Source: Variovorax sp. SG517
Lineage (GTDB): Bacteria; Pseudomonadota; Gammaproteobacteria; Burkholderiales; Burkholderiaceae_C
NCBI RefSeq assembly: GCF_013376045.1
Contig: NZ_JABMJG010000007.1
Coordinates: forward strand, 124,001-188,000
Length of the DNA stretch: 64,000 nt
Reading direction: 5' to 3'
The notes under the pieces were generated by a model. That model was not told the DNA's origin. It did not search any database and worked only from the letters and a program-made list of their open reading frames with translations. The number at the start of each line of letters is the position of its first letter. The stretch's first letter is position 1. A program made the translations under genes and the position numbers. Positions 30,003 through 39,076 of this stretch are shown here, piece after piece.

Positions 30003-31518
30003 GGCACAGCAGCCGCGGCGCTTCGGCATCCGCGCGCGCCTGCTCGCGCTGCTGCTGCCCGGCATCGTCGCGCTGCTCGCACTCGACAGCTGGAACGATT
30101 ACCGCGCGCTGACGGACTCGCTCGTAGTCGCCTACGACCAGAGCCTGCTGGAGCCGGTGCAGGCGCTGGCCAACGGCATCGTGGTGGCCAGCGACGGCAG
30201 CGTGCGCGTGCAGGAGCCCTTCTCGATCCAGGCGATGTTCGAGTCCACGCGGCTGCGCTACAAGTACCTGCACGTCGGCGTGCAGCGCATTCCCAAGGGC
30301 GAGACGCTCGACGTGAACTCGCCCGAGACCACCCTCATGGGCGTGCCCGCCCTGCCGCGCCCGGCGCAGCGCCCGCCCGACGGCACGCCGGTGTTCTACG
30401 ACGCGCAGCACGAGGGCCATCCGGTACGCGTGGCCGCGCTGCGGCAGACGGTGTACGACAACGCCCATCCCGGCATCGCCTACAGCGTGCTGATCCAGGC
30501 GGCCGAGGGCACCGGCCCGCGCGCCCGGGCACAGGCCGAGACGCTGCGCCAGGAGGTGCTGCGCGACACGCGCATGGTGCTGGTGACCGCGCTGCTGGTG
30601 TGGCTGGGCGTGGCGTGGACGCTGCGCCCGCTGGAGCGCCTGCGCCGCTCGCTGCGCGAGCGCCAGCGCGACGACCTCACGCCACTGGACGCCAGCGGCG
30701 TGCCGCGCGAGGTGGCGCCGCTGGTGGACGCGGTCAACCACCACATCTCGGGCCACCGGCGCATGGTGGCCGAGCAGTCGCAGTTCCTCGCCGACGCCTC
30801 GCACCAGCTGCGCACGCCACTGAGCATCCTGTCGATCCAGGCCGGCTACGCGGTGCGCGAGACCGACCCGGCGCGCATGCGCGAATCGCTGCACGCCATC
30901 GTCGCCCAACTCGCGCGCACGCGCCGCCTGAGCGAGCAGTTGCTGGCGCTGGCCCATGCCACCGCCGGAGACGAAGCCGCGCCGGCCGGCGCCGCGGTGG
31001 CAGACCTCAACGCCGTCGCGCGCGACGTGGTGCTGCAGTACCTGCCGCTCGCGCGCGAGAACGACCAGGACCTCGGCTGGGTCGATGCGCGCGGCGACAT
31101 CGGCACGGACGAATCGGCCGACGACGAAGGCGACCCGCCCGTGCTGCCCGTGGCAGCCGACGCGGCCGAGCTGCACGAGGTGCTTTCCAACCTCGTGCAC
31201 AACGCCATCAAGTACACGCCGCGCGGGGGCAACATCACCGTGACCGTGCGGCGCGACGCCACGCATGCGCTGGCCGAGGTGTGCGACAGCGGACCCGGCA
31301 TCGCGCCCGAGCGGCGCGAGAGCGTGTTCGAGCGCTTCCATCGCGACAGCTCCACCACCACCGGTCCGGCGCAAGGCGCGGGCCTGGGCCTCGCCATCGC
31401 GCGCGGCTACGCGCGGCGCAACGGCGGCGAGATCGAACTCTCGAATGCCGACACGCCCGAGCGTCCCAACGGTGGCGGATTGCGCGCGACGCTGAGGTTG
31501 CCGCTGCACGCTTCCTGA
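29953..31518 (+). CDS. tctE: sensor histidine kinase (TctE-like)
   Basis: A 521-aa inner-membrane kinase. The first membrane segment is at about residues 28-46 (LLALLLPGIVALLALDSW). A periplasmic sensor domain of about 150 residues of the TctE/2CSK type follows, then a second membrane segment near 205-220 (MVLVTALLVWLGVAWTL). The dimerisation helix has H284 in FLADASHQLRTPL, and the ATPase domain has the N box (LVHNAIKYTP) and G boxes (CDSGPGIAP and GAGLGLAIA). An acidic insert (DESADDEGD) between H and N boxes is unusual. GGAGAG lies about 8 nt before its ATG inside tctD. Confidence 0.9.
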   Translation: MDPQPRPAPHSPAKATEAQQPRRFGIRARLLALLLPGIVALLALDSWNDYRALTDSLVVAYDQSLLEPVQALANGIVVASDGSVRVQEPFSIQAMFESTRLRYKYLHVGVQRIPKGETLDVNSPETTLMGVPALPRPAQRPPDGTPVFYDAQHEGHPVRVAALRQTVYDNAHPGIAYSVLIQAAEGTGPRARAQAETLRQEVLRDTRMVLVTALLVWLGVAWTLRPLERLRRSLRERQRDDLTPLDASGVPREVAPLVDAVNHHISGHRRMVAEQSQFLADASHQLRTPLSILSIQAGYAVRETDPARMRESLHAIVAQLARTRRLSEQLLALAHATAGDEAAPAGAAVADLNAVARDVVLQYLPLARENDQDLGWVDARGDIGTDESADDEGDPPVLPVAADAAELHEVLSNLVHNAIKYTPRGGNITVTVRRDATHALAEVCDSGPGIAPERRESVFERFHRDSSTTTGPAQGAGLGLAIARGYARRNGGEIELSNADTPERPNGGGLRATLRLPLHAS

Positions 31519-31686
31519 ACATCGCGCGAGCCCCGCATCGGGATCCGCTTTTTGCAAGGGTTTCACCGGATGGGCCGGTACGTGATTACACGTATTTTGA
31601 GGCGCGCAGGGCTGCAAGAGCCTCTCCCGAAAGGGGACTGAAAGCCCCGATTCCTAGACTGCCCTCCTTCAAGACGAAGGAGATTT

Positions 31687-32217
31687 ATGCAGCACCAGCT
31701 CGGTGAAGATCCGGCCTCGCACGCGCCCCGGCCCGCTTCGAAATTCAAGAAAGACTACTACGGCGGCGCACTGCTGATCGTCGTCGGGCTGGCAGCCGTG
31801 TATGCCGGCGTCGGCTACCGCGTGGGCGAGCTCGCGCACATGGGGCCGGGCTTCTTCCCCGTCGCGCTCGGCGCGCTGCTGGCACTCACCGGCCTGCTCA
31901 TCGCGGTCTCCGCGCGCGGCGACAAATCCACCGAAGTCGCAAGCGAGGAAGCGGCCTCGCACGGCCACCCGGGCGGCATGCCCGACCTGCGCGGCGGCGT
32001 CTGCATCATCCTCGGCATCCTCGCCTTCCTGCTCTTCGGCGAATACGGCGGGCTGCTGCCCGCGACCTTCGCGATCGTGTTCATCTCGGCGCTGGGCGAC
32101 CGCGACAACACGCTGACCGAGGCGCTGCTGCTCTCGCTCGCGATGTGCTTCATCGCGGTAGTGGTCTTCTGGTGGGCGCTGAAGCTGCAGCTGCCCCTGT
32201 TCCAGTGGGGAGGCTGA
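31687..32217 (+). CDS. tctB: tripartite tricarboxylate transporter small subunit TctB
   Basis: A 176-aa integral membrane protein with four predicted helices: about residues 25-45 (GGALLIVVGLAAVYAGVGYR), 55-75 (GFFPVALGALLALTGLLIAV), 105-120 and 125-170. The segment HMGPGFFPVALG after the first helix is the TctB signature. With TctA it forms the membrane part of a sodium-dependent, binding-protein-linked carboxylate transporter. AAGGAG lies just upstream. The gene for the binding protein TctC, which normally precedes it, is absent; a 168-bp gap separates tctB from tctE. Confidence 0.9.
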   Translation: MQHQLGEDPASHAPRPASKFKKDYYGGALLIVVGLAAVYAGVGYRVGELAHMGPGFFPVALGALLALTGLLIAVSARGDKSTEVASEEAASHGHPGGMPDLRGGVCIILGILAFLLFGEYGGLLPATFAIVFISALGDRDNTLTEALLLSLAMCFIAVVVFWWALKLQLPLFQWGG

Positions 32218-32221
32218 AGCC

Positions 32222-33790
32222 ATGATCGGTCAATCGCTCCACGACCTCTGGTACGGCTTCGGCGTGGCCTTCCAGGGCTCGAACCTGATGTGGTCCTTCT
32301 TCGGCGTGCTGGTGGGCAACCTGATCGGCGTGCTGCCGGGCATGGGCGCGCTGCAGGCCATCTCGATCCTGCTGCCGCTCACCTACGTGATGCATCCGGT
32401 GCCTGCCATCCTGATGCTGGCCGGCATCTTCTACGGCTCGCAGTACGGCGGCGCCATCGGCGCCATCCTGATGAACATGCCCTCGCACCCGCCGCATGCG
32501 GTGACCTGTCTCGACGGGTACCCGATGACCAAGCAGGGCAAGGGCGGGGTCGCGCTCGGGGTGACGATGATCGCCTCGTTCCTCGCGGCCTCGGTCGGCA
32601 TCATCGTGATGATCTTCGCCTCGCCGCTCTTGGTGCAGATCGCGTTCAAGTTCGGCCCGACCGAGATCTTCTCGATCATGCTGCTGGGCCTGCTGGCCGG
32701 CTCCACCATGTCGCGCGGCTCGCCGCTCAAGGGCGTGGCGATGACGCTCTTCGGCCTGCTGTGCGGCGTGGTCGGCACCGACGTGAACAGTGGCAGCTTC
32801 CGCTTCGCCTTCGGGCTGCCCGAGCTGAGCGACGGCCTCGAACTCGTGGCGATCTCGATGGGCCTGTTCGGCGTGGCCGACTTCCTGCTCAACGTGAACC
32901 GCATGAAAGCCATCGGCGACACCGGCACCCTCAAGCTCAGCGACATGCGCCCGAGCAAGGAAGAGCTCAAGCGCGCCTTCCCCGCGATGATCCGCGGCAC
33001 CATCGTCGGCACGGTGTTCGGTGCTATGCCCGGCACGGGCCCGACCATCACCACGTTCATCGCCTACGCGCTGGAGCGAAAGGTGTCGAAGACGCCCAAC
33101 AGGTTCGGCACCGGCATGATCGAAGGCGTGGCCGGCCCCGAGGCTTCGGCTCACTCGAAGACGCAGGTCGACTTCATTCCGACGATGAGCCTGGGCATTC
33201 CCGGCGACGCAGTCATGGCGCTGATCCTCGGTGCGCTGCTGATCCAGGGCATCCAGCCCGGTCCGCAGCTCATCACCGAGCACCCGGACATCTTCTGGGG
33301 CCTGATCGCCTCGTTCTGGATCGGCAACGTGATCCTCGTGATCCTGAACGTCCCGATGATCGGCGTGTGGGTGAAGCTCCTGAAGGTGCCCTACAAGTAT
33401 CTGTTCCCGGCCGCGATGTTCTTCATTGCGACCGGCGTGTACAGCACGCAGAACAGCCTGTTCCAGATCTGGGAGGTGCTGGTGTTCGGCATCGTCGGCG
33501 CAGTGCTGATGACGCTGGAGTTCTCGGTCGCGCCGATCCTGCTGGGCTTCGTGCTCGGGCCGATGGTGGAGGAGAACTTCCGCCGCGCCCTGCTGCTGTC
33601 GCGCGGCGACATGTCGGTGTTCGTGACGCGGCCGATCAGCGCCACCTTCATCGGCCTGTGCGCGCTGCTGCTGCTGGGCGTTAGCTACTCCGCATGGCGC
33701 GGCCGCGGCAGCCGCAAGGCCATGCTCGACCTGCCGAAGGCGCCCGAGGGCGCACCGCCTGCCGAGAGCGTGTCGATCGGCGGCAAGTAA
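32222..33790 (+). CDS. tctA: tripartite tricarboxylate transporter large permease TctA
   Basis: A 522-aa permease with about 11-12 hydrophobic segments. Family signatures are GVLPGMGALQAISILLPLTY near residue 35, GSQYGGAIGAILMNMPSHPP near 75, and the second-half motif GEV-like PGTGPTITTFIAYALERKVS with EASAHSKTQVDFIPTMSLGI. The two half-repeats with Pro-Gly loops form the transport core. The start is 4 nt after the tctB stop and GGGAGG lies 8 nt upstream. The substrate is a tri- or dicarboxylate, likely citrate or a relative, and must be delivered by a TctC-type protein encoded elsewhere. Confidence 0.93.
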   Translation: MIGQSLHDLWYGFGVAFQGSNLMWSFFGVLVGNLIGVLPGMGALQAISILLPLTYVMHPVPAILMLAGIFYGSQYGGAIGAILMNMPSHPPHAVTCLDGYPMTKQGKGGVALGVTMIASFLAASVGIIVMIFASPLLVQIAFKFGPTEIFSIMLLGLLAGSTMSRGSPLKGVAMTLFGLLCGVVGTDVNSGSFRFAFGLPELSDGLELVAISMGLFGVADFLLNVNRMKAIGDTGTLKLSDMRPSKEELKRAFPAMIRGTIVGTVFGAMPGTGPTITTFIAYALERKVSKTPNRFGTGMIEGVAGPEASAHSKTQVDFIPTMSLGIPGDAVMALILGALLIQGIQPGPQLITEHPDIFWGLIASFWIGNVILVILNVPMIGVWVKLLKVPYKYLFPAAMFFIATGVYSTQNSLFQIWEVLVFGIVGAVLMTLEFSVAPILLGFVLGPMVEENFRRALLLSRGDMSVFVTRPISATFIGLCALLLLGVSYSAWRGRGSRKAMLDLPKAPEGAPPAESVSIGGK

Positions 33791-33819
33791 CCGGCGCGCC
33801 GCCGGGCGGCACAGACGGC

Positions 33820-34743
33820 TCAGACCGGCGTGGTGCCCGTATCGGGCTCGCGCACGCCGAAGGGCTTGCCGGGCAGCGGGATGAACTCGGTCTCGCCCGG
33901 CACATGGCCCATGCGTTGTGCTGCCCAGTCGGCGCCGGCTTCGAGGATGCGCTCGCGGCTGCTGGAGACGAAGTTCCAGGTGATGTAGCGCGGGCCGTCC
34001 AGCGGCTCGCCGCCGATCACCACGAGGCGCACGGCGGCGTCGGCCGTAATGGTGCCACCCTGCCCGAGCGGCAGCACGGCCATGGTGTGGACCTCGACCG
34101 GCTCGCCGTTCACCGCGAGGTCGGCATCGACCGCGTAGACGGCCAGCTCGGGCGCCAGCGCGGGCAGCTCGAAGCGCCCGCCTGCCGGCAGCGCGATGTC
34201 GAGGTACACGGTCTGCGAAAGCGTCTTCACCGGCGAGCGGGCGCCGAAGGCCTCGCCCACCAGAACGCGCACCGCAGCGCCCTGCTCCGTCAGTTCGGGA
34301 ATCGCGTCAGCAGGGGTGTGCTCGAAGCTGGGCTCGACCTCTTCGTGCGCCTGCGGCAGCGCGGCCCACAGCTGCAGGCCGTGGTTCACGTAGGTGTCGG
34401 CCTTCAGGCGCTCGGGCTTGCGTTCGGAGTGCACGATGCCGCGGCCGGCGGTCATCCAGTTGATGGCGCCGGGCAGGATCTCCTGCACGCTGCCGAGGCT
34501 GTCGCGATGCATCATCGCGCCCTTGAAGAGATAGGTGACGGTCGAAAGCCCGATGTGCGGATGCGGGCGCACGTCGTGCTCGGTGCCCGGCTGCTCGGTG
34601 GCCGGGCCGAAATGGTCGAAGAACACGAAGGGGCCGACCGAGCGCTGCTGCGCCGCGGGCAGCAGGCGCCTGACCTTGAAGCCGCCTCCGAGGTCCTTGT
34701 CGTGCGGCTTGAGCAGTCGGGTTTCGGGGGTGGCGTCGGTCAT
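33820..34743 (-). CDS. pirin family protein
   Basis: A 307-aa bicupin. The N-terminal cupin has the metal-binding block RPHPHIGLSTVTYLFKGAMM followed by HRDSLG, and GAINWMTAGRGIVHSE supplies the remaining ligands. The second cupin (about 170-290) is the degenerate pirin C-terminal domain. Pirins bind iron; some act as quercetin dioxygenases and some as redox sensors. GGAGA lies 8 nt before the ATG. It is the last of four minus-strand genes (pirin-2, doxX, flavodoxin, pirin-1) divergent from a LysR gene. A hairpin repeat lies between it and the flavodoxin gene. Confidence 0.9.
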   Translation of the reverse strand: MTDATPETRLLKPHDKDLGGGFKVRRLLPAAQQRSVGPFVFFDHFGPATEQPGTEHDVRPHPHIGLSTVTYLFKGAMMHRDSLGSVQEILPGAINWMTAGRGIVHSERKPERLKADTYVNHGLQLWAALPQAHEEVEPSFEHTPADAIPELTEQGAAVRVLVGEAFGARSPVKTLSQTVYLDIALPAGGRFELPALAPELAVYAVDADLAVNGEPVEVHTMAVLPLGQGGTITADAAVRLVVIGGEPLDGPRYITWNFVSSSRERILEAGADWAAQRMGHVPGETEFIPLPGKPFGVREPDTGTTPV

Positions 34744-34831
34744 CGTGTTTCTCCGTGGGTTATGGATCGGCTTCGCTCATGACGGCCCGTTCGCGGGACA
34801 CCGCAGGACCGGCGGGGTCGGGCCGCAGGTG

Positions 34832-34875
34832 TCGCCCCCGGCGAAGGGGGCGGGCTGCGCGAAGCCTGGGGGCGA
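34832..34875. repeat. REP-like element with two alternative hairpins
   Basis: TCGCCCCC (34832-34839) can pair with the near GGGGGC (34846-34851, 6 bp, 6-nt loop) or with the distal GGGGGCGA (34868-34875, 8 bp). It lies 3 bp after the flavodoxin stop and 90 bp before pirin-1. Similar GC-rich palindromes are common between genes in this bacterial family as I know it. It may end or attenuate the transcript; no other copy was noticed in the window. Confidence 0.6.
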
Positions 34876-34878
34876 GCT

Positions 34879-35430
34879 CTAGCCCCGCGATCTTGCCACC
34901 GTGGCGATGCGCTCGCCGAAGGCGCGGGCGGTGTCGAAATCGCCCTTGAACATCTCCGCCGGGCTGGCGTCCGAAGGCGACTGCGTCAGCAGGCCGCCGT
35001 AGCCGCCCACGTAGTTCAGCGCATCGCGCGTGGCTGCCTTGTTGTTGCTCGGCAGGATGCCCATGCTGACCCAGATGCCGCTGTGCTGCATCGCCAGCGT
35101 CCAGAGGTAGTTCAGCGTCGTGACCTTGTCGCCGTTCATGGTGGCGCTGTTGGTGAAGCCGGCGAAGAGCTTGTCCTTCCAGCCCTGCGTGAACCAGACC
35201 TTCGACGAGGCGTCGGCGAACTTCTTGAACTGCCAGCTCACGCCGCCCATGTAGGTCGGCGAACCGAAGACGATCGCGTCGGCCGCGGCCAGCAGCTCCC
35301 AGCCGCCTTCGGGCAGGTTGCCGTCCGCGTCGATGGCGAGCAGCTGCGCACCCGCGCCATCGGCGACGGCCTGCGCCACGCGTTGGGTGTGGCCGTAGCC
35401 GGAATGGAAGACGACGACGATGTTTGCCAT
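34879..35430 (-). CDS. flavodoxin/WrbA-like NAD(P)H:quinone oxidoreductase
   Basis: A 183-aa flavodoxin-fold protein. The FMN phosphate loop is VVFHSGYGHTQRVAQAV, the second loop is AIVFGSPTYMGGVSWQFKKF, and the third, near residue 95, is FTNSATMNGDK. It resembles WrbA and other FMN-dependent quinone reductases, which carry out two-electron reduction and avoid semiquinones. AGGAG lies 11 nt upstream. Its neighbours, DoxX and two pirins, suggest a role in handling quinones, electrophiles or thiol stress. Confidence 0.88.
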   Translation of the reverse strand: MANIVVVFHSGYGHTQRVAQAVADGAGAQLLAIDADGNLPEGGWELLAAADAIVFGSPTYMGGVSWQFKKFADASSKVWFTQGWKDKLFAGFTNSATMNGDKVTTLNYLWTLAMQHSGIWVSMGILPSNNKAATRDALNYVGGYGGLLTQSPSDASPAEMFKGDFDTARAFGERIATVARSRG

Positions 35431-35482
35431 TTTTTCTATGCTCCTGAGCAGGTTGATGATGTGTGACAGAAAGGGTGCCGGA

Positions 35483-35902
35483 TCAGCGCTTGTCGATGCT
35501 GAAGCGGCCGGGGCCGAAGGCGGCGAGTGCGAGCAGACCGCCGGCGATCGCGATGTTCTTGTTGAAGTTGATCTGCTGCATCATCTTCATCGCATCGGGG
35601 GCCGACCAGTACTTGTGGAAGAACAGCGCGGCAGCGACGGTGAAGATCGCCATCGCGATCGCCGTCCAGCGGGTCTTGAAGCCCAGCAGCAGCGCGATGC
35701 CCAGGCCCAGTTCCACGACGATCGCGATGACCGCGCCCACTTCGGGCAGCGGCAGGCCGACGGACGTGATGTAGCCGACGGTGCCGCCGAAGCCCATCAG
35801 CTTGCCGATGCCGGCCGGGATGAACAGGTAGGCGATCAGGATGCGGCCGATGAGGGCCAGGGTGTCCTGTGCGGGGTTCGGTGCGGTGTTTGCGGTTGCC
35901 AT
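35483..35902 (-). CDS. DoxX family membrane protein
   Basis: A 139-aa protein with four hydrophobic helices: TLALIGRILIAYLFIPAGIG, VGAVIAIVVELGLGIALLLG, WTAIAMAIFTVAAALFF and IAIAGGLLALAAFGPG. DoxX family signatures are the early RILIAYLF-IPAGIGKLMGF and the HKYW segment. Related proteins act with thiosulfate or thiol oxidation or in membrane redox complexes; the function here is unknown. Start MATANTAPNPAQ is supported by GAGGAG 9 nt upstream, so the 25 codons of open frame before it are not used. Confidence 0.88.
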   Translation of the reverse strand: MATANTAPNPAQDTLALIGRILIAYLFIPAGIGKLMGFGGTVGYITSVGLPLPEVGAVIAIVVELGLGIALLLGFKTRWTAIAMAIFTVAAALFFHKYWSAPDAMKMMQQINFNKNIAIAGGLLALAAFGPGRFSIDKR

Positions 35903-35987
35903 GGTTGAAAACTCCTCGGTTGTTGCTTGGATTGAAAAGACACGGGTGAAAAAAGCCGGGCGGCAAGCGCCCGGCAAGGGGAAAAGA

Positions 35988-36689
35988 TCAGGCGGCCAGG
36001 TCGAACACCAGCACTTCGGCGTCCTTGCCGCCGGCCAGCGTCACCTGCGATTCGCCTTCGAGCATCGCGGCGTCGCCGCCCACGAGCTTCTGGCCGTTCA
36101 CTTCGAGCTCGCCGCGCACCAGGTGCACGTAGCTCTTGCGCTTCGGGTCGAGCGAGAGGCTGGCCTTCTCGTCGCCGTCGAAGAGGCCGGCGTACAGGCT
36201 TGCGTCGGCATTCACCTGCACCGAGCCTTCGCTGCCTTCGGGCGAGGCCACCAGGCGCAGCTTGCCGCGCTTCTCGTCGTCGCTGAACTTCTTCTGCTCG
36301 TAGCCGGGCTCGATGCCTCGCACCTTCGGCAGGATCCAGATCTGCAGGAAGTGCGTGGTCTGGTCGGCCTTGTGGTTGAACTCGCTGTGCATCACGCCGC
36401 GGCCCGCGCTCATGCGCTGGACGTCGCCCGGAGGAATGCTCTCCACGTTGCCCATGCTGTCCTTGTGCGCCAGTTCGCCCGAGAGCACGTAGCTGATGAT
36501 CTCCATGTCCTTGTGGCCGTGGGTGCCGAAGCCGGCGCCCGCCGCCACGCGGTCTTCGTTGATCACGCGCAGGTTGCCGAAGCCCATGTGGGCCGGGTCG
36601 TAATAGTTGGCGAAGGAAAAGCTGTGGAAGGAGCGCAGCCAGCCATGGTCGGCATAACCGCGTTCCTGTGATTTACGGACTTGCAACAT
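35988..36689 (-). CDS. pirin family protein (YhhW-like)
   Basis: A 233-aa pirin. It starts MLQVRKSQERGYADHGWLRS, with metal-binding cupin blocks FGTHGHKDMEIISYVLSGEL and VQRMSAGRGVMHSEFNHKAD. The close relative YhhW has quercetin 2,3-dioxygenase activity. AGGAG lies 7 nt before the ATG. First gene of the pirin-doxX-flavodoxin-pirin run. A divergent LysR gene starts 160 bp away with a T-N11-A box between, so induction by that LysR is likely. The longer open frame upstream would overlap the LysR promoter. Confidence 0.9.
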   Translation of the reverse strand: MLQVRKSQERGYADHGWLRSFHSFSFANYYDPAHMGFGNLRVINEDRVAAGAGFGTHGHKDMEIISYVLSGELAHKDSMGNVESIPPGDVQRMSAGRGVMHSEFNHKADQTTHFLQIWILPKVRGIEPGYEQKKFSDDEKRGKLRLVASPEGSEGSVQVNADASLYAGLFDGDEKASLSLDPKRKSYVHLVRGELEVNGQKLVGGDAAMLEGESQVTLAGGKDAEVLVFDLAA

Positions 36690-36822
36690 CGTCTGACTCC
36701 TTCTGCCCTGCCCCTGTGGGGTGTGCGGGCCTTCTTCGTATGCCGCGCCGGATGCGCAGCGGATGTGAAGAATTTTGGGACGCGGCCCCCGTCCGAAAGA
36801 CGCCGCGGTTTGATGGCACCAT

Positions 36823-36835
36823 TCAAATATTTTGA
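36823..36835. promoter_or_regulatory. LysR-type T-N11-A box
   Basis: TCAAATATTTTGA is a dyad of two 5-bp arms (TCAAA/TTTGA) around TAT and fits the T-N11-A LysR consensus. It lies 14 bp upstream of the LysR gene start and 133 bp upstream of the divergent pirin gene, in an AT-rich pocket. Autoregulation plus control of the pirin operon is inferred. Confidence 0.6.
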
Positions 36836-36849
36836 TCAATGGAGCCGCC

Positions 36850-37803
36850 ATGCCCAGCCCCAGAGACGTGCTGACCCCCGACGCCCTCGCCATGCTCCAG
36901 GCGGTGGCCGCCACCGGCAGCTTCGCCGCCGCCGCCCGCGCCCTGAACCTGGTGCCCAGCGCGCTGAGCTACCGGGTGCGCCAGATCGAGGACGCGCTCG
37001 ACGTGCTGCTGTTCGACCGCAGCACCCGCCAGGCCCGCATGACCGAGGCCGGCGCCGAGCTGCTGCGCGAAGCCGAGCGGCTGCTGGGCGAGATAGACGC
37101 GGTGGCCAACCGCGTGAAGCGCGTGGCCACCGGCTGGGAGGCGATGCTGACCATCTCGGTCGACAGCGTGATCGCGCGCGACCCGCTTCTCGACCTGGCC
37201 ACCGCCTTCTTCGCGCTGGAACCGCCCACGCGGCTGAAGCTGCGCGACGAAACCCTGCTGGGCACCATCGAGGCACTGACCACCGGCGAGGCCGACCTCG
37301 CCATCGGCGCGGTGCTCGATGCCGCGAGCCTGGCCTTCAGCGCCACCGGCATCCGCAGCCGGCTGATCGGCGAGCTGTGCTTCGTCTACGCTGTGGCGCC
37401 GCACCACCCGCTGGCGCGCGAAACCCAGCCGTTGACCGACGCCGTGATGCGCCGGTACCGCGCGGTGGCGGCGGCCGATTCGGCGCGCCACGGGCCGAGC
37501 ATGACGGTGAACCTCGTCGGTGGGCAGGACGTGCTCACCGTGCCGAGCATGCAGGCCAAGATCGCCGCGCAGCTGCACGGCCTGGGAGGCGGCTTCCTGC
37601 CGGAGCCGATGGCGCGGCCGTACATCGAGGCCGGGCACCTGGTCGAGCTGCAGACGGAGCGCAAGCCGCCGATGGGATCGATGCACTGCGCCTGGCGCGT
37701 GCCAAGCGCCGGCAAGCCGGGACGCGCGCTCGAATGGTGGCTCGCGCAGTTCGAGCACGAAGGCACGCGGCGCGCGCTGCTCGAACGGCATCGAGGCCGC
37801 TAG
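36850..37803 (+). CDS. LysR-family transcriptional regulator
   Basis: A 317-aa regulator starting MPSPRDVLTPDALAMLQAV. The N-terminal winged helix (about residues 8-70) has GSFAAAARALNLVPSALSYR, and the recognition and linker region follows. The C-terminal periplasmic-binding-like inducer domain spans about 95-300. GGAG sits 6 nt before the ATG; a TTG 18 nt upstream is less likely. It is divergent from the pirin-doxX-flavodoxin genes, the usual LysR arrangement. The inducer is not predictable; an aromatic or quinone-like compound would fit the neighbours. Confidence 0.92.
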   Translation: MPSPRDVLTPDALAMLQAVAATGSFAAAARALNLVPSALSYRVRQIEDALDVLLFDRSTRQARMTEAGAELLREAERLLGEIDAVANRVKRVATGWEAMLTISVDSVIARDPLLDLATAFFALEPPTRLKLRDETLLGTIEALTTGEADLAIGAVLDAASLAFSATGIRSRLIGELCFVYAVAPHHPLARETQPLTDAVMRRYRAVAAADSARHGPSMTVNLVGGQDVLTVPSMQAKIAAQLHGLGGGFLPEPMARPYIEAGHLVELQTERKPPMGSMHCAWRVPSAGKPGRALEWWLAQFEHEGTRRALLERHRGR

Positions 37804-37943
37804 AAAACCGGCGTGGGGCCGACGAGTATTGCCGAGGATCGCGCCGCGCCGCTAAGGGTGTGCCCTCAGGCGGAGCGGCTGCCGGACCGATGTAGAGTGC
37901 AGACACATCCATCCGCATTCCATCCAGAAGAAAAGAGCCGTTC

Positions 37944-39059
37944 ATGAGCACTCGCGCAACTGCAAAGAAGCCGGCCAAGGCCGCCGCCGACCGCCACCGA
38001 ACCCCAGCCGGCCCTGGCCAGCCGCGCCCCTCCCGCCACTTCGCCGTCGTCGGCGCCGGCATCGCCGGGGTGGCCTGTGCGCGAACGCTGGTCCAGGCCG
38101 GCCACAAGGTCACGCTGTTCGAGCGCAACGACGCCGCCGGCGGACGCATGGCGAGCGTGGACACCGCCTTCGGCCGCTTCGACAGCGGCGCCCAATATTT
38201 CACCGTGCGTGATCCGCGCTTTGCCCTGGCGCTGGAGAACGCCCCTGGCGTGTGCAAGCGCTGGAGCGCCAACCTCGTGCGCGTGCTCGATGCGCACGGC
38301 CGCGTGGCCGAGGCTGCGCTGCCTTCCCTCGAGCCGCACTGGGTGGCCCAGCCGGGCATGGATTCGCTGGTAGCCCGCTGGGCGGCGCCGCTGGGCAACA
38401 GCCTGGTCACCGGCACGCGCGTCACGAATATCGAGCCCGATGCGCTCGACGCGAAGCGCTGGCAGCTGCGCACCGCCGGTGCCGACGATTCGCAGCATGT
38501 GTATTCGGGCTTCGACGCCGTGCTGCTCGCGGTGCCGCCGGCCGGCGCCCGTGCGCTGCTGGGCGAGGGCAAGCTCTCGGCCACACTGGCCCGCAAGATC
38601 GAACCCGTGCGCATCGCGCCCTGCTGGACGCTGATGATCGCCTTCCCCCAGGCCAACCAGCCCAATATGTCGCACCTCGGCCCGCAGTGGAACGCGGCGC
38701 GCAGCACGCACCATCGCGTGGCCTGGCTGGCGCGCGAGTCGTCCAAGCCCGGGCGCGAGCCCGTCGAGCGCTGGACGCTGCAGGCCAGCGCCACCTGGTC
38801 GCAAGAGCATCTGCGCGACGCGCCCTCGCGCGTGGAAGCCAAGCTGCTGCGCGCCTTCGCCGAGATCACCGGCATCCACGCCACGCCGGCCCACGCCCAG
38901 GCCATCTGCTGGAACGAAGCCCAGACCCAGGTGCCCGTGGGCACCACCCATCTGTGGGACGCCAAGGCCCGCATCGGCATTGCGGGCGATTGGTGCACCG
39001 GCCATCGCGTGGAAGACGCCTTCCTCTCGGGCCTGTCGCTCGCGCTCGACGTGATCTGA
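37944..39059 (+). CDS. FAD-dependent amine oxidase-like (renalase-like) oxidoreductase
   Basis: A 371-aa flavoprotein. After a basic, Ala/Pro-rich N-terminal tail of about 30 residues comes the dinucleotide-binding motif [20 protein letters not shown] followed by [16 protein letters not shown], then [12 protein letters not shown]. The C-terminal [19 protein letters not shown] is the second FAD contact. It belongs to the NAD(P)-binding Rossmann/renalase-like group, and the substrate cannot be deduced. It lies 17 bp before gluQRS, probably in the same transcript, without an obvious functional link. Confidence 0.87.
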   Translation: MSTRATAKKPAKAAADRHRTPAGPGQPRPSRHFAVVGAGIAGVACARTLVQAGHKVTLFERNDAAGGRMASVDTAFGRFDSGAQYFTVRDPRFALALENAPGVCKRWSANLVRVLDAHGRVAEAALPSLEPHWVAQPGMDSLVARWAAPLGNSLVTGTRVTNIEPDALDAKRWQLRTAGADDSQHVYSGFDAVLLAVPPAGARALLGEGKLSATLARKIEPVRIAPCWTLMIAFPQANQPNMSHLGPQWNAARSTHHRVAWLARESSKPGREPVERWTLQASATWSQEHLRDAPSRVEAKLLRAFAEITGIHATPAHAQAICWNEAQTQVPVGTTHLWDAKARIGIAGDWCTGHRVEDAFLSGLSLALDVI

Positions 39060-39076
39060 GGCAGTCCATCCGGGAG

